A stretch of DNA of 7,676 nucleotides, from positions 1-7,676 of the forward strand of contig JAIRPA010000105.1 in assembly GCA_031257235.1 (NCBI GenBank), written 5' to 3'. A program made the position numbers and the translations under genes. The notes under the pieces are model-generated. The model worked only from the letters and a program-made list of their open reading frames with translations, made no database searches and had not been told where the DNA came from. Of this stretch, positions 6,267 to 7,676 are shown piece by piece. Position 1 is the stretch's first letter; each line of letters begins with the position of its first letter. The stretch comes from Burkholderiales bacterium. Lineage in GTDB: Bacteria > Pseudomonadota > Gammaproteobacteria > Burkholderiales > Casimicrobiaceae.

Positions 6267-6274
6267 AAAGGAGG
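6267..6274 (+). promoter_or_regulatory. Very strong ribosome binding site that fixes the icd start
   Basis: AAAGGAGG is a full match to the anti-Shine-Dalgarno complement, 4 bases before ATG 6279. It marks 6279 as the start rather than any upstream in-frame codon and suggests high expression. Confidence 0.85.
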
Positions 6275-6278
6275 TTTC

Positions 6279-7538
6279 ATGTCGAAGTATCAGCACATTC
6301 AAGTCCCGACAGACGGACAAAAAATTACGGTCAATGCCGATTTTTCTTTAAACGTTCCCGATTTTCCGATCATTCCCTACATTGAAGGTGACGGTATCGG
6401 CGCGGACATCACGCCGGTGATGACGAAAGTGGTGGATCACGCCGTCAAAAAAGCCTATCAGGGCAAACGCGCGATTCGTTGGATGGAAGTATTCGCCGGC
6501 GAGAAAGCCACGCGCGTCTATGGAGAAAACGTGTGGTTGCCCGATGAAACCTTAGAAGCCATCAAAGACTACGTGATTTCGATTAAAGGTCCTCTGACCA
6601 CGCCGGTAGGCGGCGGGATTCGCTCGTTGAATGTGGCGTTGCGACAAATGCTTGATCTTTATATTTGCCTGCGACCGGTGCGCTATTTCAACGGGGTGCC
6701 CAGCCCCGTGAAGTCGCCGGAAAAAGTCGATATGGTGATTTTCCGCGAGAACTCCGAAGACATTTACGCCGGCATTGAATGGGCTGCCGAAACGCCTGAA
6801 GCCAAAAAAATCATCGCGTTTCTATTAAACGAGATGAAAGTCACCAAGATTCGTTTTCCGCAAACCTCCGGGATCGGCATCAAGCCGGTCTCTCGTGAAG
6901 GCACGGAGCGTTTAGTGCGTCGCGCCATTGCTTACGCGATCGACAACGATCGCCGCTCCATCACGCTTGTCCACAAAGGCAATATTATGAAGTTTACCGA
7001 AGGGGCGTTCCGCGATTGGGGGTACGCGCTCGCGCAAAACGAATTTGGCGCCACGCCTATTGACGGCGGACCTTGGTGTTCGCTCAAAAACCCGAAGACC
7101 GGACGCGAGATCATCATCAAAGACGCCATTGCCGATAACTTCCTCCAGCAAACCTTGTTGCGTCCGGCTGACTACGATGTGATCGCCACCCTCAACTTAA
7201 ACGGCGATTATTTTTCCGACGCGCTGGCGGCACAGGTTGGCGGGATCGGCATCGCGCCCGGGGCTAATTTATCGGACGCCGTTGCCGTGTTTGAAGCCAC
7301 GCACGGCACCGCCCCCAAACTTGCGGGCAAAAATAAAGTCAACCCCGGCTCTGAAATTCTTTCGGCAGAGATGATGTTGCGCCACTTAGGCTGGGTGGAA
7401 GCCGCAGACGTGATTGTGCGTTCGATGGAAAATACCATTGCCGATCGCAAAGTCACTTACGATTTCGCCCGCGCCATGACCGACGCGATTGAAGTCAGCT
7501 GTTCCGCGTTTGGCGACGCCATGATTGAGAGGATGTAA
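6279..7538 (+). CDS. icd: NADP-dependent isocitrate dehydrogenase
   Basis: A 419-residue cytosolic TCA-cycle enzyme that oxidatively decarboxylates isocitrate to 2-oxoglutarate; E. coli Icd has 416 residues. Using an alignment offset of +3 to E. coli from memory, the substrate and metal residues are all present: S116, N118 and R122 in GGGIRSLNVALR, R132, R156, Y163, K233, and D286, D310 and D314. S116 corresponds to the serine phosphorylated by AceK in enteric bacteria, so such control is possible, but no aceK is in the window. Coenzyme determinants are NADP-like (K347, Y394, R398), except that the tyrosine expected after the lysine is a leucine (L348 in TAPKLAG). The start is set by AAAGGAGG at 6267-6274. 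The gene seems monocistronic, with hairpins on both sides. Confidence 0.97.
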   Translation: MSKYQHIQVPTDGQKITVNADFSLNVPDFPIIPYIEGDGIGADITPVMTKVVDHAVKKAYQGKRAIRWMEVFAGEKATRVYGENVWLPDETLEAIKDYVISIKGPLTTPVGGGIRSLNVALRQMLDLYICLRPVRYFNGVPSPVKSPEKVDMVIFRENSEDIYAGIEWAAETPEAKKIIAFLLNEMKVTKIRFPQTSGIGIKPVSREGTERLVRRAIAYAIDNDRRSITLVHKGNIMKFTEGAFRDWGYALAQNEFGATPIDGGPWCSLKNPKTGREIIIKDAIADNFLQQTLLRPADYDVIATLNLNGDYFSDALAAQVGGIGIAPGANLSDAVAVFEATHGTAPKLAGKNKVNPGSEILSAEMMLRHLGWVEAADVIVRSMENTIADRKVTYDFARAMTDAIEVSCSAFGDAMIERM

Positions 7539-7541
7539 GCT

Positions 7542-7579
7542 ATTCGCCCAAAAGTAAACACCATTCGCCCAAAAGTAAA
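7542..7579. repeat. Tandem direct repeat downstream of icd
   Basis: ATTCGCCCAAAAGTAAA occurs at 7542-7558 and again at 7563-7579, a 21-base period, starting 4 bases after the icd stop. The second copy supplies the left arm of the hairpin at 7566-7595, and the first copy could pair with the same right arm, so two alternative folds exist. Confidence 0.85.
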
Positions 7580-7595
7580 ACCCTACTTTTGGGCG
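7566..7595. terminator. Perfect 12-bp hairpin after icd
   Basis: CGCCCAAAAGTA (7566-7577) and TACTTTTGGGCG (7584-7595) are exact reverse complements around a 6-base loop (AAACCC). No T-run follows, so it is probably a 3'-end stabiliser or a repeat-derived stem, with real termination at the next hairpin. Confidence 0.6.
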
Positions 7596-7607
7596 GTTGA
7601 AATTTCC

Positions 7608-7639
7608 AAAAAAGTACGGGCAAAGCCCGATACTTTTTT
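7608..7639. terminator. Rho-independent terminator, possibly bidirectional
   Basis: AAAAAAGTACGGGC (7608-7621), loop AAA, then GCCCG (7625-7629), one bulged A, and TACTTTTTT (7631-7639). The stem has a GC core, an A-run before it and a six-T run after it, so it can work in both directions. It lies 69 bases after the icd stop and is the best intrinsic terminator in the window. Confidence 0.72.
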
Positions 7640-7676
7640 GCGGGAACGGCGGGGTGGATTCTGCGACTTTGTCACA

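Larger units (their letters stand above)
5968..6278. other. Intergenic region between the pot operon and icd
   Basis: About 311 bases without a convincing gene. It holds two hairpins (5995-6021 and 6046-6077), a -35-like TTGACA at 6159-6164 and the strong icd ribosome binding site. An open frame in phase with icd begins at GTG 6111, but the peptide is unlike isocitrate dehydrogenase and has no ribosome binding site, so it is treated as untranslated leader. Confidence 0.65.

Noticed and set aside
6111..6278. In-frame N-terminal extension of Icd from GTG 6111
   Set aside because: The 56-residue peptide is unlike any isocitrate dehydrogenase, has no ribosome binding site, and a perfect AAAGGAGG precedes ATG 6279.
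7640..7676. Last 37 bases of the window
   Set aside because: Too short to assign; no start, stop or structure could be supported.

Overview
The window looks like chromosomal DNA from a proteobacterium. The best guess is Beta- or Gammaproteobacteria, because the isocitrate dehydrogenase is of the Escherichia coli type along its whole length, the polyamine transporter is a classical four-gene Pot operon, and Shine-Dalgarno sites are strong. Base composition is moderate and mixed. I cannot name the genus from the sequence alone.

Left part (about 1-1762, minus strand): an accessory, defence-like region. Reading leftwards there is a truncated RhuM-family gene (1762-1325), then a short unrecognised reading frame (1320-1057), then the first 356 codons of a large SNF2-type helicase (1070 to the window edge). 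The helicase resembles the DrmD-like family found in DISARM and related DUF1156/DUF499 defence loci. Its partner genes, if any, lie beyond position 1. Two near-perfect palindromes (438-456 and 1523-1553) sit inside these coding regions.

Middle (about 1763-6278): a divergent intergenic leader, then a tightly packed plus-strand operon for a polyamine ABC importer: ATPase (potA, 2072-3160), two permeases (potB, 3178-4029; potC, 4022-4819) and a substrate-binding lipoprotein (4816-5967). The last three genes overlap one another by a few bases, so they are probably made as one translationally coupled unit. The binding protein captures polyamine outside the inner membrane, PotB and PotC form the channel, and PotA hydrolyses ATP to drive import. 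Two hairpins lie downstream.

Right part (6279-7538): icd, NADP-type isocitrate dehydrogenase of the TCA cycle, with its own leader and a very strong ribosome binding site. It is followed by a direct repeat, a perfect 12-bp hairpin and a terminator-like hairpin.

Most of the window is ordinary core metabolism. The parts worth a second look are the left-edge defence-like genes, the palindromes, the inverted repeat in the pot leader, and unusual residues or a loop deletion in the transporter proteins. I saw no tRNA, rRNA, CRISPR array or recognisable insertion sequence.
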